17,324 bases of DNA from Spirochaetales bacterium. GTDB taxonomy: Bacteria; Spirochaetota; Spirochaetia; SZUA-6. The position numbers were made by a program, and so were the translations under genes. Below are positions 8,848-15,400 of the stretch, one piece after another (position 1 is the stretch's first letter; each line of letters begins with the position of its first letter). The stretch spans positions 1 to 17,324 of the forward strand of contig QILZ01000224.1 in assembly GCA_003233545.1 (NCBI GenBank). The letters are read 5' to 3'. The notes under the pieces were generated by a model. That model searched no databases, had not been told where the DNA came from, and saw only the letters and a program-made list of their open reading frames with translations.

Positions 8848-9150
8848 ATGGAATTTGCCGATTTTGTATTGATTATTTCAAAGGTTGCAGTCGGCGGTAT
8901 TGCTACCTTTTTTGCTGTTTTACTCTGGTCGAAAACCCGGGATATCGCCTGGATATTTGTAATAATAGGGACTATCGTACAGTACATAAATATTATATAT
9001 ACGACACTTGAAATGTTCGGTATTACCGGTAATATAGTAGTTACTCTTTACGGAGTTCCGGCGCTTAAGCTGTTGTTGTCTGTTCTTCCGATGGTCTTTT
9101 TTATCTTTGCTTTTATTACGGTAATTGTAAGAAAGAGAATCCCCAGATAA
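8848..9150 (+). CDS. Small three-helix membrane protein of unknown function
   Basis: I do not recognise this 100-residue protein. It is very hydrophobic, with three likely membrane helices: about 5-28 (FVLIISKVAVGGIATFFAVLL), 33-56 (IAWIFVIIGTIVQYINIIY) and 74-95 (LLSVLPMVFFIFAFITVIV). It ends in a basic RKRIPR tail, which by the positive-inside rule suggests that the C terminus faces the cytoplasm. ATG 8848 lies three bases after the stop of the aminotransferase-like gene, so it is almost certainly the last gene of the long plus-strand operon. No cysteine pairs, enzyme motifs or signal-peptidase sites are visible. Because its position and frame are clean and the composition is typical of membrane proteins, I take it as a real gene; function is open. 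Confidence 0.75.
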   Translation: MEFADFVLIISKVAVGGIATFFAVLLWSKTRDIAWIFVIIGTIVQYINIIYTTLEMFGITGNIVVTLYGVPALKLLLSVLPMVFFIFAFITVIVRKRIPR

Positions 9151-9178
9151 TTACGGAAAATTATGCTATCTATTCTCT
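9134..9178. terminator. Possible hairpin between convergent operons
   Basis: AGAGAAT (9134-9140) pairs with ATTCTCT (9172-9178). Inside it, ATAATT (9147-9152) pairs with AATTAT (9159-9164) around the loop ACGGAA, with AG/CT extending the stem past a bulged G. The structure is AT-rich with an internal loop. On the plus strand a short T-rich run (CCCTTTTT) follows; on the minus strand no U-tract does. It spans both convergent stop codons and may act as a weak terminator for the plus-strand operon. Energy was not computed. Confidence 0.35.
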
Positions 9179-11499
9179 GTTCCCTTTTTCAGCTCCCGCG
9201 AATACCGGTAGAATTCCGCCAGGCTCATTTTTTTTAAGAATACCATGCCGCGCGTTGCGCGCATAAGTGCAACTCTATGATTGTTAAAAAAATCTCTTCC
9301 GAGACATGTCTTAAGCGTCTGGTACTGTTCTACCTGTATCTTCTGAGCCAGTTCGGAAAACGGCCCGTCATGAAGGTAGCTTGGGAAGGAAGCTGTTTTT
9401 TGAGTTATAAAGGAGTTTAAAAAGGCATTGGACTGAAGAGAAAACATATTAAGCGAAACAGGTACAAAGATGTCCGCTTCCGAGGGGTGGAATCGGTACC
9501 AGATATTCCGGTAGCCGATTATTTCTATATCGGAACGGCCGGATTCCTTCTCGTAAAGTTTCAGGGCTTCGGTAACCGCCTGGAGTACCTTGTAGTGAGT
9601 GTCCGGTCCGCTTGCTTCCGGATCGAATGCCACTGTTACAATATCCGGATTAATCTTTTTTAACAGATTAAGGACAGGGGTTACATCACCCTCTACGGTA
9701 GGTTCTTCCGTAAAGATATCACCCCTGTAAAAGCTTAATCTTAAATGAAAAATGGAATCCGAATGCCAGCCGAAATATCCCCAGAGGCAGTCGGCTTCCC
9801 ACTCCCTGCTCATCCCTTTTAAGAGCTGAATGTGCCGTATATCCTTTTTTCCCGGGTACTGTGTGCTGAAATAGTTTATCAGTCTGTCTATCCTGTTTTT
9901 AAGGGTTCCTGTCTCCTTTTCATTGAATATATGGATAAGGTTCCGTGTAAGACGCCTTAATTCCCCCTCGCGTTTCATGTCTTCCGAGTCTGCAGCCACA
10001 CCGTCTAAGTACTGCCACACATCCCTGTTTTTACCCTCGATGTTATCGGAATCGAAGTAATTTTTTCGGAATAGCTGGTTAAAGTATCCCTTTTTAAGGT
10101 ATTCTTTGAGATTTTTTAACTGATTCAGCATAAATTTATTGGTAACCGATGTAAAACCGCTTGTCAGGGTTGTAAAGTAGTGCTGTGTACTGTGGTCCCT
10201 TATATGACGTACTATAAACGGAAGGTAGCCGAGCATCAGATCGTCATGGTGCGGTTCGGTATGAAGGAATACTTTGCCGCTGTTTATTTTGGTTCCCCGG
10301 GAAATTTTAGTTTTAAGGTCCTGTATTGTTTCATTTTGAAACGTTTTTATTCTTTCCGGATATCTCCCGTATAGAGCTTTTGCGAGAGAATTACCGTTAT
10401 AATCTTCGGGAACAAGCTGCGAGACCGGTTTGCCCTTTTCTACGGAAAGGTCGATTATGATTTTTTCGATTTCAGCCGTTTCCGGTTCTCTCTTTTCGAT
10501 GAATGACTTTACATTACGTTCTATTAAAAGCCCGGATGCACCCCTTGTTAAGAAAAAACGTGCACCTGATAATTTCTGAAGGACAGTTGCAGGATATACC
10601 ACATTCATTTTATGCTGGACTGCATCTGCAATAACCTTGGCCTTGGCAGCCCCCGCTGCAATAATTAAGGCGGTACATTCAGGATTAAAAGTGATTGTGG
10701 AAAGTCCGATGGTAATGATGAGTCTGTTTCTGGCGACTTCTATTCCGCCTAAGTCGGTAGCCGCCGCAGCCTGTGTTTCGTAATTTGTCTCTGCAAGGCG
10801 TGTTGTGGAGTAGAAATCCGATCCGCGGACATTAAATCCTATGTGGCCGTCCGGGCCTATACCTCCTAAAAAAAAGCCTATTCCACCTAAGGAGCGTATT
10901 CTGTTTTCGTACTCGACGCACCATTGGTCTATTCCGTATAGTGTTTCCTTCTGCATAATCTCCGTTTTATTCTCCGGAGCCCGGTAGCGCAGAGACAAAT
11001 CCACTTTACCCATAGGCCAGATGTCTTCCATCTGTTTTCCTTCGGGAAGGCCTATTTCGCTGCAGTTTATAAGAAGAGCTTTTTCGGGATCGAGCCCGAA
11101 ACCGTTAATGTAGAACTCGTTAACATAATAGTAAAAACTGTTATGCTGCATGGGGCTTATCGGATAGAATTCATCTATCTGAACAAAGTACAGGCTCTTA
11201 AAGTCCGGTTTTACAGACGGGTCTATTCCGCGGTTTTCTAGTTCTTTCCTGATGGAACGGTTTTCCCAGCCCTCTTTGAACCTTCTGACCTCCTTTATGA
11301 AATACTCGGGTGTTTTGCCTGTAGGCAGGGATACTACACCGCCCGTGTTTTTCTGCACCCATTCTAAGAACCTTAATGCTGTTAATGTTCCAAGTTCGGG
11401 GAAATTATCTACCGTTATAACACCTGTTTTTTCTGTGGGGCTGTACTTGAGTTTATGCCCTGATTTTTCAAGCGCCCTGATTTCAACTCCGGAATTCAT
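9166..11499 (-). CDS. NagB-like / PIG-L (LmbE) deacetylase-like fusion protein
   Basis: The 777-residue product joins two domains. The N-terminal half (about 25-340) has the glucosamine-6-phosphate deaminase fold: 'SLPTGKTPEYF' (57-67), 'VQIDEFYPI' with D109/E110, and 'GGIGPDGHIGFNVRGSD' with D217 and H219. The conserved catalytic Glu of true NagB (E148 in E. coli) is V224 here. The C-terminal half (about 405-700) resembles PIG-L/LmbE zinc deacetylases: 'TEPHHDDLMLGY' (H417, H418, D419, D420) and 'FDPEASGPDTHYKV' with H635. PIG-L enzymes remove N-acetyl groups from GlcNAc-bearing substrates. The architecture matches Bacteroides proteins annotated as 'putative glucosamine-6-phosphate deaminase-like' (BT_0258 type, from memory). 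Its ATG at 11499 overlaps the DUF4954 gene by 17 bases and has only a weak AAGAGA upstream, so coupled translation is likely. The architecture call is firm; enzymatic activity is uncertain. Confidence 0.88.
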   Translation of the reverse strand: MNSGVEIRALEKSGHKLKYSPTEKTGVITVDNFPELGTLTALRFLEWVQKNTGGVVSLPTGKTPEYFIKEVRRFKEGWENRSIRKELENRGIDPSVKPDFKSLYFVQIDEFYPISPMQHNSFYYYVNEFYINGFGLDPEKALLINCSEIGLPEGKQMEDIWPMGKVDLSLRYRAPENKTEIMQKETLYGIDQWCVEYENRIRSLGGIGFFLGGIGPDGHIGFNVRGSDFYSTTRLAETNYETQAAAATDLGGIEVARNRLIITIGLSTITFNPECTALIIAAGAAKAKVIADAVQHKMNVVYPATVLQKLSGARFFLTRGASGLLIERNVKSFIEKREPETAEIEKIIIDLSVEKGKPVSQLVPEDYNGNSLAKALYGRYPERIKTFQNETIQDLKTKISRGTKINSGKVFLHTEPHHDDLMLGYLPFIVRHIRDHSTQHYFTTLTSGFTSVTNKFMLNQLKNLKEYLKKGYFNQLFRKNYFDSDNIEGKNRDVWQYLDGVAADSEDMKREGELRRLTRNLIHIFNEKETGTLKNRIDRLINYFSTQYPGKKDIRHIQLLKGMSREWEADCLWGYFGWHSDSIFHLRLSFYRGDIFTEEPTVEGDVTPVLNLLKKINPDIVTVAFDPEASGPDTHYKVLQAVTEALKLYEKESGRSDIEIIGYRNIWYRFHPSEADIFVPVSLNMFSLQSNAFLNSFITQKTASFPSYLHDGPFSELAQKIQVEQYQTLKTCLGRDFFNNHRVALMRATRGMVFLKKMSLAEFYRYSRELKKGTENR

Positions 11500-13402
11500 A
11501 GTTTTCTATCTCTTTTTTAAGATTATGATATTTTTTCCATGTTTCAATAACAAAACGGTCTTCCCGAGCCGGTTTATGCGCGGCAGAGTAGTCTTTTATT
11601 ATTCTTTTTCCTCTTTTATCATCCTTTGCTTTGGATTCCTCTGTGGAGCGTGCGATCTTTTCTTCCATTTCGAGCAGCAGTTTAAGGTTTTCTTTAATGC
11701 CGTTATCTGCCAATCCCTCATCGTAGAGAACCTTACGCTCATGGTTCCATCTTTTGTTTTCCGGAAGACCATCGAACAGCAGGTTTTCCCTGATATTTCT
11801 CCCGCTGTCGATTATTTTATTCAGCATTTTTTTTATGCCGGAAAGTGCATAGTATCGTATAAAGTATGAGTAAGTCTCTATTGCCTTGATCCTGTTTTTC
11901 TCCTGCATGAAGTTTTTTCCTATTCCCCTGATATCCTTATCGAGATAGATATCTTTTTTTATCCGAACGGAGAGAAGCGCTTCCCGTGCCCGTATCATTC
12001 TGTCTATAATATCAGGTCTGAAAACATCAAAAACAAATTGTGTCCGTTTTGCCTTATTTCGCTTTCTGTATTTTCCTTCATTGCGTCTTATCGTATAGAT
12101 ATTGTCGGACAAAACCCATGCAGGGAATATTTCGTTATACGCCGGTGATATACCGGGAAAACGGGCGGCAGGTTCATTAATGAGAGAAAAAGGAAATTCT
12201 ACCTTCTGCGGAAGTGCACTTACTCCTGTCGCTATAATACTGTAAGGTGCTCCGGAAAAATCCGACGGAAACTTAATGTTTACACCAAGTCCGAAAAAAG
12301 TTCCTTCTCCGCAGAAGATTTCCTGGTCGGGTGCTTTTGATGTATGATTGGAACCGACATTGGCTCCGTACCCGACATTTCCTCTGCCTTCCGGCCATAT
12401 TGCAGCAATAAGAAGCGACTGATGATGAAAACCTACAAAAGGCCCTACGAGGCATGATGTTACTTCACCCTCTGCGATTTCGGTATTAGGGCCTATAATG
12501 CTCTCTGTTACCTTTCCGTGGCGCTTTACATGTGAATGTTCCGTTAATACGGAACTATCCACGATTGCCATGGACGATACGGAACAGCCCCACTGGACAC
12601 ATGAATTTATGACATATGCGCCGCCGCTTATTACTGTTTCTTCTCCGCTGCCGCTTAAAATAGTGGAATTTTCTATAACATTTGCACCATTTATAACGGA
12701 ATAATTACCGATATAAGAACTTACAACTCTTGCCGTATTCAATATCCGTGCATTTCTTTCCACCACTCCGAAACTGCTTTTTACAGCTTCCGTATAATCT
12801 TTAACATATCTTTTATAGTCGAAAAGTACCTGTTTGTTATCCCTCTCTGTTGCAATGCGTGCTGCTGTATCTATTGTTAGTTCTGCAAAGGACAGAACTT
12901 CCCTGCCTCCCGTTTCTATTCCGATTGCAAGCTCCAGGCCATTACCGAAAGAACCGCCTGCAGTATGTGCAAGACCTGCCGTGTTTAAAATTACAGCTCC
13001 GCTTTTTATTATATATCCGGATATACTGCCGTTTCCGTGAATAAATACCTCGTTTCCTATTTCCGTATTGATTATGGTACTTCTGTAAATACCGGACGGC
13101 AGAGAGATACCTCCGGTAACATCTTTTGTTTCTCCGGTAAATTTCCCCAATACACATCTTCCGAAAAAGAGGCTGTTAATGATTTTTTCCGGATTAAAAT
13201 CATTAACAACCGCTATTAAAGACCAGTCATTGCAGTAATTCCCGTTACCTTTAAGGATTTTTATCTCAATCTCTGTGAGCTTCCGTATGAAATCCCCGAA
13301 GAGTGCGCTTTCTTCCCTCTTTTTTTCTTTTAATGTCCTTATACTGCTGATAAAATCCGACGAACCGATTATCTTACTTAATTCTTCCTTTATATCTTTC
13401 AT
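11483..13402 (-). CDS. DUF4954 family protein with left-handed beta-helix (LpxA/GlmU-like) region
   Basis: This 639-residue protein fits the DUF4954 family. The core (about 95-410) is rich in short, regularly spaced hydrophobic turns of the kind in LpxA/GlmU hexapeptide helices, for example 'GNYSVINGANVIENSTILSG', 'VINSCVQWGCSVSSMAIVD', 'SIIGPNTEIAEGEVTSCLVG' and 'VGYGANVGSNHTS'. A histidine pair (H326-H327 in GFHHQSLL) and H353 (NHTSKAPDQE) lie in its most conserved-looking stretch. The flanks are helical; residues ~435-639 are strongly charged with coiled-coil character (KKEIENYEF at the end). Beta-helix proteins of this class are mostly sugar or nucleotide-sugar acyltransferases or nucleotidyltransferase partners, but DUF4954 has no known activity to my knowledge. 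The gene lies 14 bases after nagB and overlaps the NagB/PIG-L gene, so a role in amino-sugar metabolism is inferred. ATG 13402 fits; no strong Shine-Dalgarno is seen. Confidence 0.85.
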   Translation of the reverse strand: MKDIKEELSKIIGSSDFISSIRTLKEKKREESALFGDFIRKLTEIEIKILKGNGNYCNDWSLIAVVNDFNPEKIINSLFFGRCVLGKFTGETKDVTGGISLPSGIYRSTIINTEIGNEVFIHGNGSISGYIIKSGAVILNTAGLAHTAGGSFGNGLELAIGIETGGREVLSFAELTIDTAARIATERDNKQVLFDYKRYVKDYTEAVKSSFGVVERNARILNTARVVSSYIGNYSVINGANVIENSTILSGSGEETVISGGAYVINSCVQWGCSVSSMAIVDSSVLTEHSHVKRHGKVTESIIGPNTEIAEGEVTSCLVGPFVGFHHQSLLIAAIWPEGRGNVGYGANVGSNHTSKAPDQEIFCGEGTFFGLGVNIKFPSDFSGAPYSIIATGVSALPQKVEFPFSLINEPAARFPGISPAYNEIFPAWVLSDNIYTIRRNEGKYRKRNKAKRTQFVFDVFRPDIIDRMIRAREALLSVRIKKDIYLDKDIRGIGKNFMQEKNRIKAIETYSYFIRYYALSGIKKMLNKIIDSGRNIRENLLFDGLPENKRWNHERKVLYDEGLADNGIKENLKLLLEMEEKIARSTEESKAKDDKRGKRIIKDYSAAHKPAREDRFVIETWKKYHNLKKEIENYEFRS

Positions 13403-13416
13403 GCCCTGATTAGCAG

Positions 13417-14208
13417 CTATCTGCCTAAGTATTTTTTTACCATGTGTTTGTTATCCCGGATCCAGTTGTAGTAGTTATTACGTTTAAGCTGTGAGCTTGC
13501 AGCTTCATCCAGAACTACTACCGCATGAGGATGAAGCTGGAGCGCGGAAGCTGTAATCTGGGAATTAATAGGTCCTTCTATGAACCGGGCGCATACCGGA
13601 GCCTTTTTTTTACCATTAGCTGCCAGTACGATTTTTCGTGCTTCTAATATTGTCCCCACTCCCATGGTGATTGCAAAATGGGGCACCTCATCGATACTGT
13701 TAAAGAATCTGGAATTATCCTTGATAGTCTGTTCTTCCAGGGTCTTAACCCTTGTCCGGCTTCCGAAGGATGATCCCGGTTCATTAAATGCTATATGCCC
13801 GTCGGTTCCTATGCCTAAAAGCTGCAGGTCTATGCCTCCGGCCTTTTTTATTTCTTCCTCGTACCACTCACAGAAATCCTCAGCGTCTTCTACCATTCCC
13901 TGCGGAACATGCACATTTTCCGGGTTTATATTTATATGCTTAAAAAGATTCTCCCACATAAAAAAGTTATAACTTTCCTTATGAGCCGGCGGAAGGCCCA
14001 GATATTCATCCAGGTTAAATGTAATCACCTTGGAAAAATCGAGCCCTTCTTCTTTATGAAGCCGGATGAGTTCTTTATAGATACCGAGCGGAGTGCTCCC
14101 TGTAGCAAGGCCTATAATCGAATTTGGTTTTCTCCTGACCTGCCTGACAATTTCACCGGCAGCTATTTTACTCATTTCATTGTAGTCTTTAGTTAAAATT
14201 ATTTCCAA
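13417..14208 (-). CDS. nagB: Glucosamine-6-phosphate deaminase
   Basis: The 263-residue enzyme converts glucosamine-6-phosphate to fructose-6-phosphate and ammonia, in the cytoplasm. All hallmark residues are present: the phosphate-binding 'GLATGSTPLGIY' (33-44), 'TFNLDEYLGL' with D67 and E68, and the catalytic triad D136-H138-E143 in 'GIGTDGHIAFNEPGSS'. With an offset of five these equal D72, D141, H143 and E148 of E. coli NagB. The C terminus ends with the typical 'NKHMVKKYLGR'-type helix, and length is standard. The start is TTG 14208, fixed by a perfect AAGGAGG seven bases upstream. It is first of the three-gene minus-strand operon. A strong terminator lies ~50 bases upstream, so it probably has its own promoter in 14222-14258; a TAAAAT (minus strand, 14236-14241) could be its -10, but I find no good -35. 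No nagA is present nearby. Confidence 0.96.
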   Translation of the reverse strand: MEIILTKDYNEMSKIAAGEIVRQVRRKPNSIIGLATGSTPLGIYKELIRLHKEEGLDFSKVITFNLDEYLGLPPAHKESYNFFMWENLFKHININPENVHVPQGMVEDAEDFCEWYEEEIKKAGGIDLQLLGIGTDGHIAFNEPGSSFGSRTRVKTLEEQTIKDNSRFFNSIDEVPHFAITMGVGTILEARKIVLAANGKKKAPVCARFIEGPINSQITASALQLHPHAVVVLDEAASSQLKRNNYYNWIRDNKHMVKKYLGR

Positions 14209-14214
14209 AACAGG

Positions 14215-14221
14215 CCTCCTT
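14215..14221 (-). promoter_or_regulatory. Strong ribosome binding site of nagB
   Basis: On the minus strand AAGGAGG is followed by seven bases and then TTG 14208. It is a near-perfect anti-16S match, decides the unusual TTG start and implies efficient translation of nagB despite the weak start codon. Confidence 0.85.
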
Positions 14222-14258
14222 TTTTCGGTGTATCGATTTTAGAAAACTTAAAACAATA

Positions 14259-14288
14259 AAAAGCCCGGCCGGTACCGGCCGGGCTTTT
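14259..14288 (-). terminator. Rho-independent terminator after ferredoxin gene (perfect 30-base palindrome)
   Basis: The half-site AAAAGCCCGGCCGGT is followed at once by its exact reverse complement, so the 30 bases form a very GC-rich stem whose centre must open as a small loop. On the minus strand it begins four bases after the ferredoxin stop and runs into TTTTATTGTTTT, a good U-tract. On the plus strand only a short T run follows, though weak activity against antisense transcripts is possible. It separates the ferredoxin/BI-1 unit from nagB. Confidence 0.9.
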
Positions 14289-14291
14289 ATC

Positions 14292-14480
14292 TTACTCTTC
14301 TATTATAATCGATTCTACGGGACAATCGTCAGCAGCGTCTCGTACGGCATCCTCATGTTCCGGCGGAACTTCGGGTTTAATAACCGTTGCAAATTCATCA
14401 CCGAGTTCGAAAACCTCGGGAACACTGTCCGTGCACAGACCGCATGCCGTACACAGATCTTCGTCAATCTTTACCTTCAT
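14292..14480 (-). CDS. Small [4Fe-4S] ferredoxin, single cluster
   Basis: This 62-residue acidic protein is a one-cluster ferredoxin of the Thermotoga/Desulfovibrio kind. The cluster ligands are C10, C13 and C16 in LCTACGLC, with the distant C53 in DDCPVESI. The second cluster motif of 2[4Fe-4S] ferredoxins is missing, and 'VPEVFELGD' replaces it, as in this subfamily. It carries single electrons at low potential in the cytoplasm. The partner enzyme cannot be told from the neighbours. ATG 14480 has an AGAGGAG (minus strand, 14487-14493) six bases upstream, a clear start. It lies 39 bases downstream of the Bax-inhibitor-like gene and is closed by the palindromic terminator, so the two are probably cotranscribed. 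Presence of such a ferredoxin suits an anaerobic or fermentative lifestyle (inference). Confidence 0.93.
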   Translation of the reverse strand: MKVKIDEDLCTACGLCTDSVPEVFELGDEFATVIKPEVPPEHEDAVRDAADDCPVESIIIEE

Positions 14481-14519
14481 CTTTTACTCCTCTTACGATT
14501 TAATTTTTATTCGGGGAAA

Positions 14520-15224
14520 TTATCTTCTTCTCCCGAAGATACGAAGTATGAACAGGAATAAATTAATAAAATCAAGATAAAGTTTCAAGGCGCCGAGAAT
14601 AGAAATTCTTAAGAAATCCGCTTCGGAAGGGGAACTGCCGAGTTCATCACTCCAGCGTTTAATCATCTGGGTGTCATATGCCGTAAGGCCTAAGAACAGG
14701 GCGACTCCGCCGTAGGAAAGGAGCCAGTACATGGCGCTGCTCCTTAAGAACATATTTACTACGGAAGCTATAATTAACCCCCATAATCCCATTATAAGGT
14801 AATGGCCCAAAGACGAGAGGTCCCTTTTTGTCATTACGGCATAGATGCTCATGCCGGCAAAGGTTCCCGCTGTGATGAATAGACTGGATGCGATACTTGC
14901 TCCTGTGTATGCCAGAAAAATAAGTGAGAGTGTAACACCGTTTAATACGGCATAAGCGGCAAATCCTAATGTTGCCGCAGTGGGGCTTAATGTCATTATT
15001 TTTGCGGAAAGGAAGAATACAAGTGCAAACTCACCGATTATGATTCCGAAAAAGAGTACCGGGTTTTTAACAAGAGCTAATACAAGCTGCGGTGTCGATG
15101 CAAAACCGAGTGCCACAACTCCTGTTAATGCAAGGCCGATAGCCATCCATAAATAAACATTTCGTAAGACGGTCCTTTCCCTTACCGCTTTTATGGAAAG
15201 ACTTACAGGGTTCCTGTCGGACAT
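14520..15224 (-). CDS. Bax inhibitor-1 / YccA family membrane protein
   Basis: The 234-residue protein has about seven hydrophobic helices. It ends with the family's characteristic helix 'LYLDFINLFLFILRIFGRRR', preceded by 'YDTQMIKRWSDE', the acidic stretch that in the family holds pH-sensing aspartates. The first helix is 'VYLWMAIGLALTGVVALGFA'. Members such as YccA and BsYetJ act in membrane-protein quality control or as calcium leak channels; the role of this copy is unknown. ATG 15224 is preceded by a perfect AAGGAGGT (minus strand, 15231-15238) six bases away. It is the first gene of the minus-strand unit with the ferredoxin and shares a divergent intergenic region with the small membrane gene at 15401. 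Family assignment is strong; substrate and function are not. Confidence 0.92.
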   Translation of the reverse strand: MSDRNPVSLSIKAVRERTVLRNVYLWMAIGLALTGVVALGFASTPQLVLALVKNPVLFFGIIIGEFALVFFLSAKIMTLSPTAATLGFAAYAVLNGVTLSLIFLAYTGASIASSLFITAGTFAGMSIYAVMTKRDLSSLGHYLIMGLWGLIIASVVNMFLRSSAMYWLLSYGGVALFLGLTAYDTQMIKRWSDELGSSPSEADFLRISILGALKLYLDFINLFLFILRIFGRRR

Positions 15225-15230
15225 AATACT

Positions 15231-15238
15231 ACCTCCTT
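15231..15238 (-). promoter_or_regulatory. Ribosome binding site of BI-1 family gene
   Basis: AAGGAGGT on the minus strand, six bases before ATG 15224; a full-length anti-16S match that fixes the start. Confidence 0.85.
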
Positions 15239-15265
15239 AAAGAAAGCTATTGTTGTATAAAAATA

Positions 15266-15294
15266 AATATGGTATTAAAATAAACAAAGGTCAA
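15266..15294 (-). promoter_or_regulatory. Candidate sigma-70 promoter for the BI-1/ferredoxin unit
   Basis: On the minus strand TTGACC (15289-15294) and CATATT (15266-15271) are separated by 17 bases, in AT-rich DNA, with transcription expected to start near 15259, about 35 bases before the ATG. The -35 matches five of six consensus bases and the -10 four of six. Predicted by eye only. Confidence 0.5.
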
Positions 15295-15323
15295 GGATTA
15301 TTGTATGCCAGTAAAAATTAGAC

Positions 15324-15351
15324 TTGACAGTTTTATAAAAATTACTATCTT
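15324..15351 (+). promoter_or_regulatory. Candidate sigma-70 promoter for the small membrane gene at 15401
   Basis: A perfect TTGACA -35 (15324-15329) is followed after 16 bases by TATCTT (15346-15351, four of six matches). It points away from the BI-1 promoter in the same 176-base gap and would leave a leader of about 40 bases. The rest of the gap shows no further gene or clear operator. Confidence 0.5.
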
Positions 15352-15400
15352 TGCAGTAAGTGCGTATAGTAATCGTAAAAAGGTCTGTTGGAGGTTCTAA

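Noticed and set aside
8670..8987. Minus-strand 105-codon frame opposite the aminotransferase-like and small membrane genes
   Set aside because: No ribosome binding site or recognisable domain; the plus-strand genes fit the operon spacing better.
11252..11869. Plus-strand 205-codon frame rich in Phe and Cys opposite the amino-sugar operon
   Set aside because: Its composition is that expected from the complement of Lys/Glu-rich coding sequence; the minus-strand genes have clear domains.
13580..13972. Plus-strand 130-codon frame opposite nagB
   Set aside because: nagB on the minus strand has every catalytic motif; this is a shadow.
14236..14256. nagB promoter using TAAAAT with an upstream TTGTTT (minus strand)
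   Set aside because: The spacing between the two boxes is only nine bases, too short for a sigma-70 promoter; the -10 alone is weak evidence.
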